From JBIOHJ01 sp044448905 (GTDB taxonomy: Bacteria > Bacteroidota > Bacteroidia > AKYH767-A > OLB10), in contig JBIOHJ010000052.1 in the NCBI GenBank assembly GCA_044448905.1, positions 1-21,387 on the forward strand: DNA of 21,387 nt. Reading direction: 5' to 3'. The notes under the pieces were generated by a model that saw only the letters and a program-made list of their open reading frames with translations, ran no database searches and was not told the DNA's origin. Shown here one piece after another: positions 1-5,958 of the stretch. The position numbers were made by a program, and so were the translations under genes. How positions within the stretch are numbered: position 1 is the first letter of the stretch; every line of letters starts with the position of its first letter.

Positions 1-15
1 GTCTATTGCTATCAT
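1..15 (-). CDS. Start of a second array ORF, cut by the window edge
   Basis: The complement of 13-15 is the ATG equivalent to that at 259-261 in the next unit. The five visible codons read MIAID, against MIAKD in the intact copy. The remainder lies outside the window, so this is only the 5' tip of a likely paralogue. Confidence 0.4.
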
Positions 16-66
16 GTGTACCTCACTATTTCCAGTTAATTAAATGTTTTTATTATTACAATGAAT

Positions 67-74
67 CAAAGATA
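67..74 (-). promoter_or_regulatory. Putative -7 promoter box, array copy 1
   Basis: The minus strand reads TATCTTTG, an exact match to the Bacteroidota -7 consensus TAnnTTTG, 52 nt before the start codon at 15. No clear TTTG -33 element is seen at the usual spacing. Confidence 0.4.
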
Positions 75-129
75 CGGCTATTTGCAGTGAATTGCAGTAA
101 TTATATTTATATCAATAGCTGCAGGGCTT

Positions 130-261
130 TCAGCTCTTGTTCTTATTAAAAATTCTGCTTGCATACTTTTGTTCGGTTGAGGCAGTGGGTGTTCCTCCTT
201 CGTGTTCCCAAATTTCAAGCACTCCTTGTTTGGTCCTTACCGTTTTGTCTTTTGCTATCAT
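130..261 (-). CDS. Small ORF of the tandem array (43 aa), function unknown
   Basis: This 43-codon ORF starts at ATG (complement of 259-261) and stops at TGA (130-132). Its start lies 5-9 nt after a GTGAGGT ribosome-binding-like stretch, and a TATCTTTG promoter box lies 52 nt upstream. The product is soluble and charged, beginning MIAKDKTVRTKQGVLEIWEH and ending SRIFNKNKS. I do not recognise the family. Two neighbours support coding. At 1-15 the previous copy begins a paralogue (MIAID, cut by the edge). At 376-399 a degraded 3' end reads LRFFNTNKS followed by the same stop. The repeats are nearly identical in both coding and spacer parts, so selection on protein cannot be shown here. It could instead be a non-coding repeat that happens to be open. 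Confidence 0.5.
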   Translation of the reverse strand: MIAKDKTVRTKQGVLEIWEHEGGTPTASTEQKYASRIFNKNKS

Positions 262-312
262 GTGTACCTCACTATTTCCTGTTAATTAAATGTTTTTATT
301 ATTACAATGAAT

Positions 313-320
313 CAAAGATA
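313..320 (-). promoter_or_regulatory. Putative -7 promoter box, array copy 2
   Basis: This TATCTTTG is identical to the box at 67-74 and is placed identically, 52 nt before the 43-aa ORF start at 261. Conservation of the box in both spacers suggests that each unit carries its own promoter. Confidence 0.45.
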
Positions 321-487
321 CGGCTATTTGCAGTGAATTGCAGTAATTATTTTTTTATCAATAGCTGCAGGGCTTTCAGCTCTTGTTCGTATTAAAAAAT
401 CTTAAAAAACAAAATGATATTTTTTATTTCACTTTACAGGCTGCTTCCGAGCGAACGAATTGCTAACAACAACGATTGTGTTCTGTT

Positions 488-1861
488 TTATTCCTTCACA
501 AACTTACCCACCTGGCTACCTGCTTTTATAAAATAAATTCCCGAGGGTAAGGAAGAGATATCAAGTTCAAATTTTCCCTGTGCGTTGAAGTTTTTCTCCA
601 TTATAGTTTCTCCCAATAAATTAAAAATAATAATATTTTCTTTTTTATCCAGGTTAATATTAATTGTACTGGTGGCAAGATTGGGAAAAATAAAAGTTTC
701 ATCACCTGCATTGATGGGTTCAATTCCAAGTAGCGGGCAAAGGTTTTCGCTTCTGAAAAAAGACTGAACAAAAGCAGGCAAACCCAACGCAGATGTTATC
801 AGAAAATTAGGGTCAAGCAGCAACCCGTTTTCTGTATAGTTACAGCCGGTTCCGCTAATGGATGGATCATTTATAACCCCCAGGTAATAGCTGAACGATT
901 TACATGTATAAATCTTTCCGTCAGGCGCAAGCTGTATTGCATAGGTATCGGGCGTAACACTTAAAACAGCTTTAGAAGCTAAAATGGTTACCGCATTTCC
1001 CGAGCTCAGATCGAATTGCAGTAACGTACCGGCTACATCATAAGTGCTTACATACAGGAACCGCCCGTCAGGTGAAAACTCCAGCCCATATACATGATCT
1101 GGCATAGGTAATGTAATGGCATTGGAAACCACCCCCGTTAAATCATCAAAATCAAAAATTTCAACCGTATTGAGATACCCTGCTGCAAGAGCAATTTTAT
1201 CTCCGCAAGGCGAAAACTTCATTTGCCCATATGTATTTTGAATTTGTGATGTGGTATGAACTATGCCCACATTGCTTATTACAGGAGTTATTTGAAATCC
1301 GGAAGAAGTAAGGGTGTACACATAAAATGCATCCGAACCCCATTCATGAATAGCTATTTTATAATTACTCCCCGTCAATTCCTGCACAGCCGTCAGTTTT
1401 TCAGTTACATTATTCAGGACAAGAATATTTTTTGATGCAGTAATATCACCCATGCCACCCTGCAGATTCATATCCACAATAGAATAACGGCACCCGTTAC
1501 CTCCGCCTATTTCATCAGTTGTGAAGATATAATACAGGTTGAGGCTGCCGGTCTGCGGAACAATCAATGCTGCCTGCGTGGATGATGAACCTCCTGTAAG
1601 CCCTGTTCCGTTGGGCATTACCTGGCTGTTTTTATTCCATACGGTAATGCCATCCGTGTAAAACAAAAGCCCGCCTGCATTATCGCATATGGCTGCACAC
1701 CCCTCGGGGGTATTTATTGCACCATACGTTAGGGCCGCAGGGATACCAGATGAAAAATCAACCCCTGCATTTACACCGAAAAACCATTTATCTGCCGGGC
1801 CTTGTGAAAAGGCTATGGCTTGAATAAAGAAAAAAGCCAATATAAGTTTGAATTTTTTCAT
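488..1861 (-). CDS. T9SS-sorted secreted beta-propeller-like protein
   Basis: The 457-aa product has a Sec signal peptide (residues 1-19, MKKFKLILAFFFIQAIAFS) and then about 350 residues of propeller-like repeats. Visible blade motifs include FSPCGDKIALA, FSPDGRFLYVS and LAPDGKIYTC. The opening KWFFGVNAGVDFSSG with LLFYTDGITVWN is typical of a Bacteroidota family often annotated as WD40-like or gliding-related surface proteins. The last 70 or so residues fit a type A T9SS sorting domain: IFPNLATSTININL, then a conserved GIYFIK near the C-terminus. It is expected to cross the outer membrane through the T9SS and end up on the surface or outside. It starts at a clear ATG and stands alone, with 168 non-coding bases upstream. 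No catalytic motif is seen and the ligand is unknown. Confidence 0.85.
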   Translation of the reverse strand: MKKFKLILAFFFIQAIAFSQGPADKWFFGVNAGVDFSSGIPAALTYGAINTPEGCAAICDNAGGLLFYTDGITVWNKNSQVMPNGTGLTGGSSSTQAALIVPQTGSLNLYYIFTTDEIGGGNGCRYSIVDMNLQGGMGDITASKNILVLNNVTEKLTAVQELTGSNYKIAIHEWGSDAFYVYTLTSSGFQITPVISNVGIVHTTSQIQNTYGQMKFSPCGDKIALAAGYLNTVEIFDFDDLTGVVSNAITLPMPDHVYGLEFSPDGRFLYVSTYDVAGTLLQFDLSSGNAVTILASKAVLSVTPDTYAIQLAPDGKIYTCKSFSYYLGVINDPSISGTGCNYTENGLLLDPNFLITSALGLPAFVQSFFRSENLCPLLGIEPINAGDETFIFPNLATSTININLDKKENIIIFNLLGETIMEKNFNAQGKFELDISSLPSGIYFIKAGSQVGKFVKE

Positions 1862-2029
1862 GGAAGTAATTTTTAGTTACTCAAAATTATACAAAACAAA
1901 TCAGAAAATAAAAAATTATTTCATAAGAAATATTATTCCCCATGAATCGCAATTTGTTACTCTTGAATATTATTTTGCTTTCCAAATTATGAAAAACCCT
2001 TTGCAGGTGAAAAGAAAAATCCACGGGAA

Positions 2030-2950
2030 TTATTTTTGAAGAATCATTTTAACTTCCTTCATGGATTCATTATCAATGATAAGATTGGCAATGTAAATTC
2101 CATTTGGCAATTGCCCGCCTGTTTGCGTGTTTCCATCCCAGAATGCCTGGTAACGTCCCGGAACAAATTTTTGATTAACCAATTCCTTCACTCTTTTTCC
2201 CTGTATGTCGGTTATAAATAATTGCACATTTGAATAATTAAACACATTGAAATAAATATTGGTAGTTGTTGAAAAAGGGTTCGGATTATTTTGCATGAGA
2301 ATTCCCTTATCACTGAAAGGAGTGTTTATTCCCGTTGAAGATTCATCAAGCCAAATATCAAATTGCCCTTCCAGTGTTCCGCTGTTATTAACCAGCGGAA
2401 TAATGCGCAAAGCAGCGGCAGGAAGCGATGCCCATGGATCGGTGGGAATGTAAGGGTCGCCAGTAAAATAAAGCTGTGTAATTAAAGTGGTGTATCCCGG
2501 AGCGCTTATTTTAAAATGTACATGCCGCGGACGATACGAAGCGCCATTTAAATACCAGCCGGGCCAAATGGAATTAAAGCTATATTCTCCGTTTGTTCCC
2601 GTATAAAGACTCCCGCGCAGCGAAAAAGGATTCACGTTTGTGTAATAAGTACCCGCATCTGTTGCATGCCATATTTCAACCAATGCATTGGGAATTGAAA
2701 CGGGGCAATTCTCACTCCTCACAGTTCCTGCAATCATTAACGGCTGCCCGGGTTCTGTAGGCGATGACAGTTGAATGCCTGACGGAGCATTAGCAAGGTA
2801 ATACGGACCAATTATATCAGGAGTAGTGGGAGCGCAGCCGGCAGGATAAAAGTTTTTCCCCATCAGGAAATAGGGAGCTGCAATTCCCGCTGCTGTGCCT
2901 ATCATTCCAAGCCGAATAAAATCGCGCCTGTTGTGTATTTGTTTTTTCAT
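2030..2950 (-). CDS. Intradiol ring-cleavage dioxygenase-like protein with Tat-like leader and T9SS domain
   Basis: The start chosen is the ATG at 2950 (306 aa). A longer frame to 3052 would run into the upstream gene and add residues ahead of the leader. Residues 7-12 (NRRDFI) and the hydrophobic stretch to about residue 30 look like a twin-arginine signal. The catalytic domain (about 40-225) matches protocatechuate/catechol dioxygenases: PDIIGPYY (44-51), EIWHATDAGTY (92-102), PGWY (130-133) and RPRHVHF (140-146). By alignment to PcaH and CatA the Fe(III) ligands would be Tyr102 or 103, Tyr133, His143 and His145, with Arg140 in the active site. The last 75 residues form a T9SS/FlgD-like domain (NNPNPFSTTTNIYF; NGIYIANL). 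The gene lies 28 bp after the ChrB-domain gene and is probably co-transcribed with it. The substrate is unknown. Confidence 0.85.
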   Translation of the reverse strand: MKKQIHNRRDFIRLGMIGTAAGIAAPYFLMGKNFYPAGCAPTTPDIIGPYYLANAPSGIQLSSPTEPGQPLMIAGTVRSENCPVSIPNALVEIWHATDAGTYYTNVNPFSLRGSLYTGTNGEYSFNSIWPGWYLNGASYRPRHVHFKISAPGYTTLITQLYFTGDPYIPTDPWASLPAAALRIIPLVNNSGTLEGQFDIWLDESSTGINTPFSDKGILMQNNPNPFSTTTNIYFNVFNYSNVQLFITDIQGKRVKELVNQKFVPGRYQAFWDGNTQTGGQLPNGIYIANLIIDNESMKEVKMILQK

Positions 2951-2978
2951 GTTATTGTATTTGAAATTTTCTGTCCGT

Positions 2979-3437
2979 TTATACTTTAAGGTTTGGATTC
3001 CATGTATGCCGTTCATCAGAAACATATTTTGCCCAGCTGTAAAGCGCATCATAAATTTTCATCCCCAGTTTCAGCATTTCGTGATCGTCTTTTATGTTGT
3101 GAGAAAGTCCTGCGGAAATTGCCCAAAGCCCGGCTGATTGTTTTGCTATATCAAAACGGTCGGTGTCGGCACCACGAATAATTACTGCAAGCTGTAAAAG
3201 AGCCGGGTCGGTAAGATTGTGCTTTTTAAGTATCGTATCAAAAGTGCAATACTCTCCATCGTGTGAATATTCAACCCTGGGAATGTCAAAAGGAATTGCA
3301 CCCAGCTCTTTTGCTTTTGCTTTTACCTCTGCTGTCGGAACATAAATAAACTCCGCTTCTTTATCCACGAAGTTTTTGATTAACCAGGGACAAGCTATTC
3401 GGTCAATCTTCGGTCGCTCTCTTGTTATCCATTTCAT
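2979..3437 (-). CDS. ChrB C-terminal-domain protein (chromate-resistance family)
   Basis: The 152-aa product opens MKWITRERPKIDRIACPWLI and continues with FIYVPTAEV, GAIPFDIPRVEYSHDGEYCTFD and IIRGADTD. These are the recognisable blocks of the Chrome_Resist family, the C-terminal domain of ChrB. The N-terminal regulatory half of full ChrB is absent, and no chrA chromate transporter gene is in the window. It has no signal peptide, so it should be cytoplasmic. The ATG at 3437 is 34 nt from a TATCTTTG box. It precedes the dioxygenase gene by 28 bp, suggesting a two-gene operon. Family membership is fairly sure. A role in chromate resistance is only carried over from the family name and is not shown here. 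Confidence 0.8.
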   Translation of the reverse strand: MKWITRERPKIDRIACPWLIKNFVDKEAEFIYVPTAEVKAKAKELGAIPFDIPRVEYSHDGEYCTFDTILKKHNLTDPALLQLAVIIRGADTDRFDIAKQSAGLWAISAGLSHNIKDDHEMLKLGMKIYDALYSWAKYVSDERHTWNPNLKV

Positions 3438-3470
3438 TGCTTCAATCAGTTTAATATTATTATCTCATAT

Positions 3471-3478
3471 CAAAGATA
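3471..3478 (-). promoter_or_regulatory. Putative -7 box of the ChrB-domain/dioxygenase operon
   Basis: The minus strand reads TATCTTTG, an exact TAnnTTTG match, 34 nt before the ATG at 3437. No convincing -33 TTTG is found at the usual 19-20 nt spacing. Confidence 0.45.
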
Positions 3479-3533
3479 AAAAAGTTCCTTGATATACATT
3501 TGAATTATTGTTTAGGATAATTTATAAAACCTG

Positions 3534-3549
3534 GCAGGAGAATTCCTGC
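3534..3549. repeat. Small inverted repeat in intergenic DNA
   Basis: GCAGGA (3534-3539) and TCCTGC (3544-3549) form a 6-bp stem with a 4-nt loop between the ChrB-domain gene start and the Lys-rich gene end. It lacks a following T-run on either strand, so it is not a standard terminator. The rest of 3479-3607 shows no gene. Confidence 0.4.
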
Positions 3550-3607
3550 GTGACAGGATGTGGGTTTCATGACTCACGCTTGCCCGGGGCTGGTATATGG
3601 AAACAGT

Positions 3608-3856
3608 TTATTCAATTCTTCTTTTTTTCCGAACAGATTTTTTTATCTTCTTCTTTTTCTTCTTCTTTTTTGGAAACACAATGGCATCATCTAATGTGTA
3701 TTTTGTTTGCTTTGGGTTTTCCAATATTTCACGGAGCCTCCCGAAATAGATATAAAAATTGCCATGCTTCTCATAAATCTCTGTCAGGGCTTTTATTCTT
3801 TTTGGTCCCAGGAGTTTTATCAGTTTGCGATACTTTTCCCGGGTTGTTTCTTTCAT
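3608..3856 (-). CDS. Small basic protein with Lys-rich C-terminus, function unknown
   Basis: The 82-aa product begins MKETTREKYRKLIKLLGPKR. The open frame extends to 3901 only through a TTG. The ATG at 3856 is preferred because a TAACTTTG promoter box overlaps that TTG. Residues 1-60 look like a compact helical domain. Residues 63-82 are almost all Lys and Arg, including eight consecutive Lys, suggesting nucleic-acid or ribosome contact. The family is not recognised. The Lys tail is encoded by an A-rich run that could slip, so its exact length may vary between strains. It stands alone between the dioxygenase operon and the cassette-like patch. Confidence 0.6.
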   Translation of the reverse strand: MKETTREKYRKLIKLLGPKRIKALTEIYEKHGNFYIYFGRLREILENPKQTKYTLDDAIVFPKKKKKKKKIKKSVRKKRRIE

Positions 3857-3898
3857 AGTTATTGATTGAATTTGATTGAAATTTTTGTTTAGGAAAAC

Positions 3899-3906
3899 CA
3901 AAGTTA
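3899..3906 (-). promoter_or_regulatory. Putative -7 box of the Lys-rich protein gene
   Basis: The minus strand reads TAACTTTG, 43 nt before the ATG at 3856. It fits TAnnTTTG but has no clear -33 partner. It supports starting the gene at 3856 rather than at the TTG at 3901. Confidence 0.35.
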
Positions 3907-3927
3907 AAAGTATAAAACATTTTAATC

Positions 3928-3972
3928 ACACTGACAGGAACTATGCTCATGCCTGCCTGAACCTGTCAGGTG
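3928..3972. repeat. Inverted repeat CTGACAGG / CCTGTCAG
   Basis: Arms at 3932-3939 and 3962-3969 are perfectly complementary over 8 bp with a 22-nt loop. A partly matching CAC/GTG pair lies just outside them. It sits next to the truncated left end of the cassette-like patch. It could be a transcript hairpin, but no T-run follows. Confidence 0.4.
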
Positions 3973-3980
3973 AAAATATT

Positions 3981-4021
3981 CAAAGCCCTTCTTTTTTTTA
4001 TTTCTTTTAATCTTTATGTTA
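3981..4021 (-). repeat. 41-bp direct repeat, copy after the lipoprotein gene
   Basis: This copy matches 4965-5005 at 40 of 41 positions. It lies 37 nt beyond the lipoprotein stop. It ends in GTTACCTG (4018-4025), which pairs with CAGATAAC (4859-4866) at the other end of the lipoprotein segment at 7 of 8 positions. Unlike the copy at 4965, it has no complementary arm next to it, so this site looks like half of an attC-like structure. Confidence 0.8.
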
Positions 4022-4057
4022 CCTGCAGTTATACTTTCTCCACAAAGGTGTATCATT

Positions 4058-4849
4058 TCAATTTTTTCTTGTCTTATATGAGTAGTGAGTCATTATTGAG
4101 TCCATTTCAACTGTTCTGTCCTTAAGTCCTCGGTTATTGTAATAAGATATTGACTTATAATTTTGATTTAAATGACTAGGAAAATAAAATGCTGTTACAG
4201 TTGAATCCAGTTTCTTTTCAGCATAAAAATAGTCAGTAATATTCCGAGTTGCTACGCTTTTTCCATATTCCAGTTCAAATCTTTCTTGATATTCTTGATT
4301 TATTAAAAGACTAACTGTTTTTTTAATGAGCTGCCCCGATGCATTATATCCATAAATTTTTTTGTAAAGCCATCCTCTTCCATGGTCATCGTTTGCATAT
4401 TCAGTTGACTCAATTACTTTTCCGCTCTTGTCAAACTTGAAAATACAAGTGTCTGTGTCGTTACCAGTCCAAAATTGATAAAGCAATAAACTGTCTGCTA
4501 AAAACATGTATGTCGAATTGAACTTTGCTGAAAAGTCGGTGTTATAATCTTTGTATTTAACAAAGTCGATGCTGTCATATTTATATTCAAGATAATGCCC
4601 CCAAAATTTTCTTATTACCTCAATGAGTAAATTCCCTTTCTTATCGTATGTGCGATAACCAAATGTGTCAGATTCCCCCAGATTTAAAACTTCATTCTCT
4701 GAAATCAAAAAAACAGTGTCTATATAATTTGCAGCTAAATGCTCTTTCTCAATATTAGCAAATTTTAAGTCGGTAAGTTTCATTGTTGACGACTGTTTGC
4801 AACCAATCCCGAATAAAAGTGATACAGTTATGACAAAGTAGTGCCGCAT
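4058..4849 (-). CDS. Hypothetical lipoprotein with Y..GxL repeats
   Basis: The 263-aa product starts at ATG 4849 with a lipoprotein signal: a hydrophobic stretch at residues 4-16 ending in GIGC, Cys17 being the predicted lipidated residue. The mature part is mostly beta with repeats such as YDKKGNLLIEV, FDKSGKVIEST and YNASGQLIKKT. These recall the short-strand repeats of YD/MORN-like proteins, but I cannot assign a named family. It is probably anchored in the inner or outer membrane facing the periplasm or surface. The start codon is only 11 nt inside a GTTATC core-like site (4861-4866), and the stop is followed by the 41-bp repeat. This is the compact arrangement expected of a mobile gene cassette. 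Function is unknown. Confidence 0.75.
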   Translation of the reverse strand: MRHYFVITVSLLFGIGCKQSSTMKLTDLKFANIEKEHLAANYIDTVFLISENEVLNLGESDTFGYRTYDKKGNLLIEVIRKFWGHYLEYKYDSIDFVKYKDYNTDFSAKFNSTYMFLADSLLLYQFWTGNDTDTCIFKFDKSGKVIESTEYANDDHGRGWLYKKIYGYNASGQLIKKTVSLLINQEYQERFELEYGKSVATRNITDYFYAEKKLDSTVTAFYFPSHLNQNYKSISYYNNRGLKDRTVEMDSIMTHYSYKTRKN

Positions 4850-4860
4850 AAATAATGACA

Positions 4861-5007
4861 GATAACGAAGAAGGGATTAAAGAAGTAAAAAAAAGAAGGG
4901 TTTAGAACCACAACTGTTCGTTTACCTGCACTGTTTATTAGTCCCGACATGTCGGGATACCTCTCAAAGCCCTTCTTTTTTTTATTTCTTTTAATCTTGA
5001 TGTTATC
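4861..5007 (-). other. attC-like palindromic site between two gene cassettes
   Basis: The site starts with GATAAC (4861-4866) and ends with GTTATC (5002-5007). AAC to GTT spans 141 nt. Inside, 4876-4903 is complementary to 4966-4995 with one mismatch and two single-base bulges, giving a stem of about 28 bp. The loop carries a perfect 16-bp palindrome, TCCCGACATGTCGGGA, at 4942-4957. Complementary outer AAC/GTT boxes, a long imperfect stem and a position just 3' of one gene and 5' of the next are the defining traits of integron attC sites. The core boxes are GTTATC rather than the textbook GTTRRRY. The structure might also act as a bidirectional terminator. Confidence 0.5.
4965..5005 (-). repeat. 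41-bp direct repeat, copy after the SMI1/KNR4 gene
   Basis: This is the second copy of the sequence at 3981-4021 (40 of 41 identical), starting 17 nt beyond the SMI1/KNR4 stop. It forms the right half of the attC-like hairpin with 4876-4903. Confidence 0.8.
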
Positions 5008-5021
5008 GGCTGTTCTACTTC

Positions 5022-5696
5022 TCAATTTCCAAATTCCGCATAGTTTGCTTTGCCCATTTCTATCCAACTCATCCAATAATTTTTTCCTGTCGTTCCTGCA
5101 CCTTCTGGGTCAATATTAAAGAAGTCTGGAATTATCTCAAATGACTTTTTATTTCTCTCATTAAGAAAATGTGTCAAACACTCTAATAGTTTCGTGAATG
5201 ATGAAAAAATAATTTCACTAAGCCCATCCAATTCACCACCGTAACTACTGTCATAGACTCGAATTGGAAAGTCAACATTGGTAGTTTGGTTTCTTGTATC
5301 AAAAACTAAAGGTCCTGTATCATTTCCTTCGTTTGCAAAGGGAATAAGTCCTAAAGGGATGAGCTGTTCAGGAATGAACCAATCAAGGACAGTATTAATA
5401 TCTTGTAATGGTCGAGTAGGTATGGACTCTGGGAGTCGAATTATTGAACAGTCCCCGTCCAGAAAAAAATAAGCCCTATGCCAGTTGATAAAATTATCAG
5501 GAAGTTTTATCTTGAACTTCTTCTCAATCTCCTCGTAATCCTTTAAGTTCAAAGTTCCCTTTAGTAACTTCCACTCAAACCAACCGTCCCCATCAACTGG
5601 AGAAGCCATCATTTCTTTTGGAATGCTATCAGTGTAAACGATTTTCATACCAGGTCTCCAGTATGCTTTGAAAAACTGTTCGTTTATATCTGTCAT
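5022..5696 (-). CDS. SMI1/KNR4 (SUKH) family protein
   Basis: The 224-aa cytoplasmic protein has no signal peptide and starts at ATG 5696. The SUKH core is visible at about residues 45-200: an N-terminal helix KDYEEIEKKFKIKLPDNFINW, then the acidic DGDCSIIRLPE, then LIPLGLIPFANEGNDTGPLVFD, the usual strand where these proteins read an F..(D/E)G(D/N) motif, and IIFSSFTKLLECLTHFL near the end. SUKH proteins are often immunity proteins against contact-dependent or polymorphic toxins, and are frequent as stray genes in variable DNA. No partner toxin is next to it, so an orphan immunity role is inference only. It is bounded by inverted GTTATCGGCT/AGCCGATAAC boxes and followed by an attC-like site. 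Confidence 0.75.
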   Translation of the reverse strand: MTDINEQFFKAYWRPGMKIVYTDSIPKEMMASPVDGDGWFEWKLLKGTLNLKDYEEIEKKFKIKLPDNFINWHRAYFFLDGDCSIIRLPESIPTRPLQDINTVLDWFIPEQLIPLGLIPFANEGNDTGPLVFDTRNQTTNVDFPIRVYDSSYGGELDGLSEIIFSSFTKLLECLTHFLNERNKKSFEIIPDFFNIDPEGAGTTGKNYWMSWIEMGKANYAEFGN

Positions 5697-5793
5697 TGTT
5701 TTCTATCTGTTCGTTTCTTGTAATAAATTTCGAGTTAGCAATGCCGCCAAAGAATAGCCGATAACAGTATATTATAAGAACATTTTACAATCC

Positions 5794-5859
5794 AAATGTT
5801 CCGAATACCAACCAAATATAGGAGAATTAAGGAACATTTCTGAAAATTAAGGAACATTT
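5794..5859 (+). promoter_or_regulatory. Three GGAACATTT boxes upstream of the LuxR-type gene
   Basis: AATTAAGGAACATTT occurs twice, at 5825-5839 and 5845-5859, exactly 20 bp apart. An inverted AAATGTTCC lies at 5794-5802. The two direct copies sit just before a TGACTTTG box (5872-5879). That placement would suit an activator or autoregulator binding near -33 and -53 of the following gene. Confidence 0.45.
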
Positions 5860-5871
5860 AATAATTCAGTC

Positions 5872-5879
5872 TGACTTTG
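5872..5879 (+). promoter_or_regulatory. Candidate -7 box of the LuxR-type gene
   Basis: TGACTTTG matches TAnnTTTG at five of its six fixed positions and lies 79 nt before the ATG at 5959. It is weak on its own but is placed consistently with the upstream GGAACATTT boxes. Confidence 0.3.
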
Positions 5880-5958
5880 CATCGCCCCTCAAATAAATAT
5901 TTTCCCCTCTCCCCACAATATTTCCCCCTCTTCTTCGTTATCCTCAAAAACCAACTGC

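Larger units (their letters stand above)
1..398. repeat. Tandem repeat, period 246 bp (two partial copies)
   Basis: Positions 1-152 and 247-398 are the same sequence at a constant offset of 246 with about five substitutions in 152 bases. Copy 1 runs off the left edge. Copy 2 diverges after 398. Read on the minus strand, each unit holds the 3' end of a small ORF, a 114-bp spacer with a TATCTTTG box, and the start codon of the next small ORF. The whole stretch 1-487 has no conventional long gene. The remaining 399-487 is AT-rich and shows nothing recognisable. Confidence 0.9.
4866..5765 (-). mobile_element. Putative gene cassette carrying the SMI1/KNR4 gene
   Basis: The segment opens on the minus strand with GTTATCGGCTATTCT (complement of 5751-5765). 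Its 3' site carries AGAACAGCCGATAAC (complement of 5002-5016). These two are complementary at 14 of 15 positions, which is what integron biology predicts for a cassette's own start and the outer box of its attC. One gene fills it, in cassette orientation. No integrase gene is in the window, so it would be a cassette outside an integrase locus, or an array whose integrase lies elsewhere. Terminal inverted repeats of a small transposable element are the main alternative. Confidence 0.4.

Noticed and set aside
159..395. Plus-strand 78-codon open frame across the left repeat
   Set aside because: It starts at TTG, lies wholly within the 246-bp repeat, and is antisense to the better-supported 43-aa ORF.
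1..398. Left-edge repeat as an integron attC array or CRISPR
   Set aside because: The spacers lack AAC/GTT core boxes and a long palindrome, and the units are far too long and uniform for CRISPR.
2951..3052. N-terminal extension of the dioxygenase
   Set aside because: It would overlap the ChrB-domain gene and place 34 polar residues before the Tat-like leader. The ATG at 2950 is preferred.
4828..5076. Minus-strand 82-codon frame across the attC-like region
   Set aside because: It overlaps both neighbouring genes and runs through the hairpin and low-complexity A/T runs.
5931..5943. TTCTTCGTTATCC as another cassette boundary enclosing the LuxR-type gene
   Set aside because: It repeats the core seen at 4861-4875, but no matching GATAAC box or long palindrome was found after the LuxR-type gene or between here and 5765.
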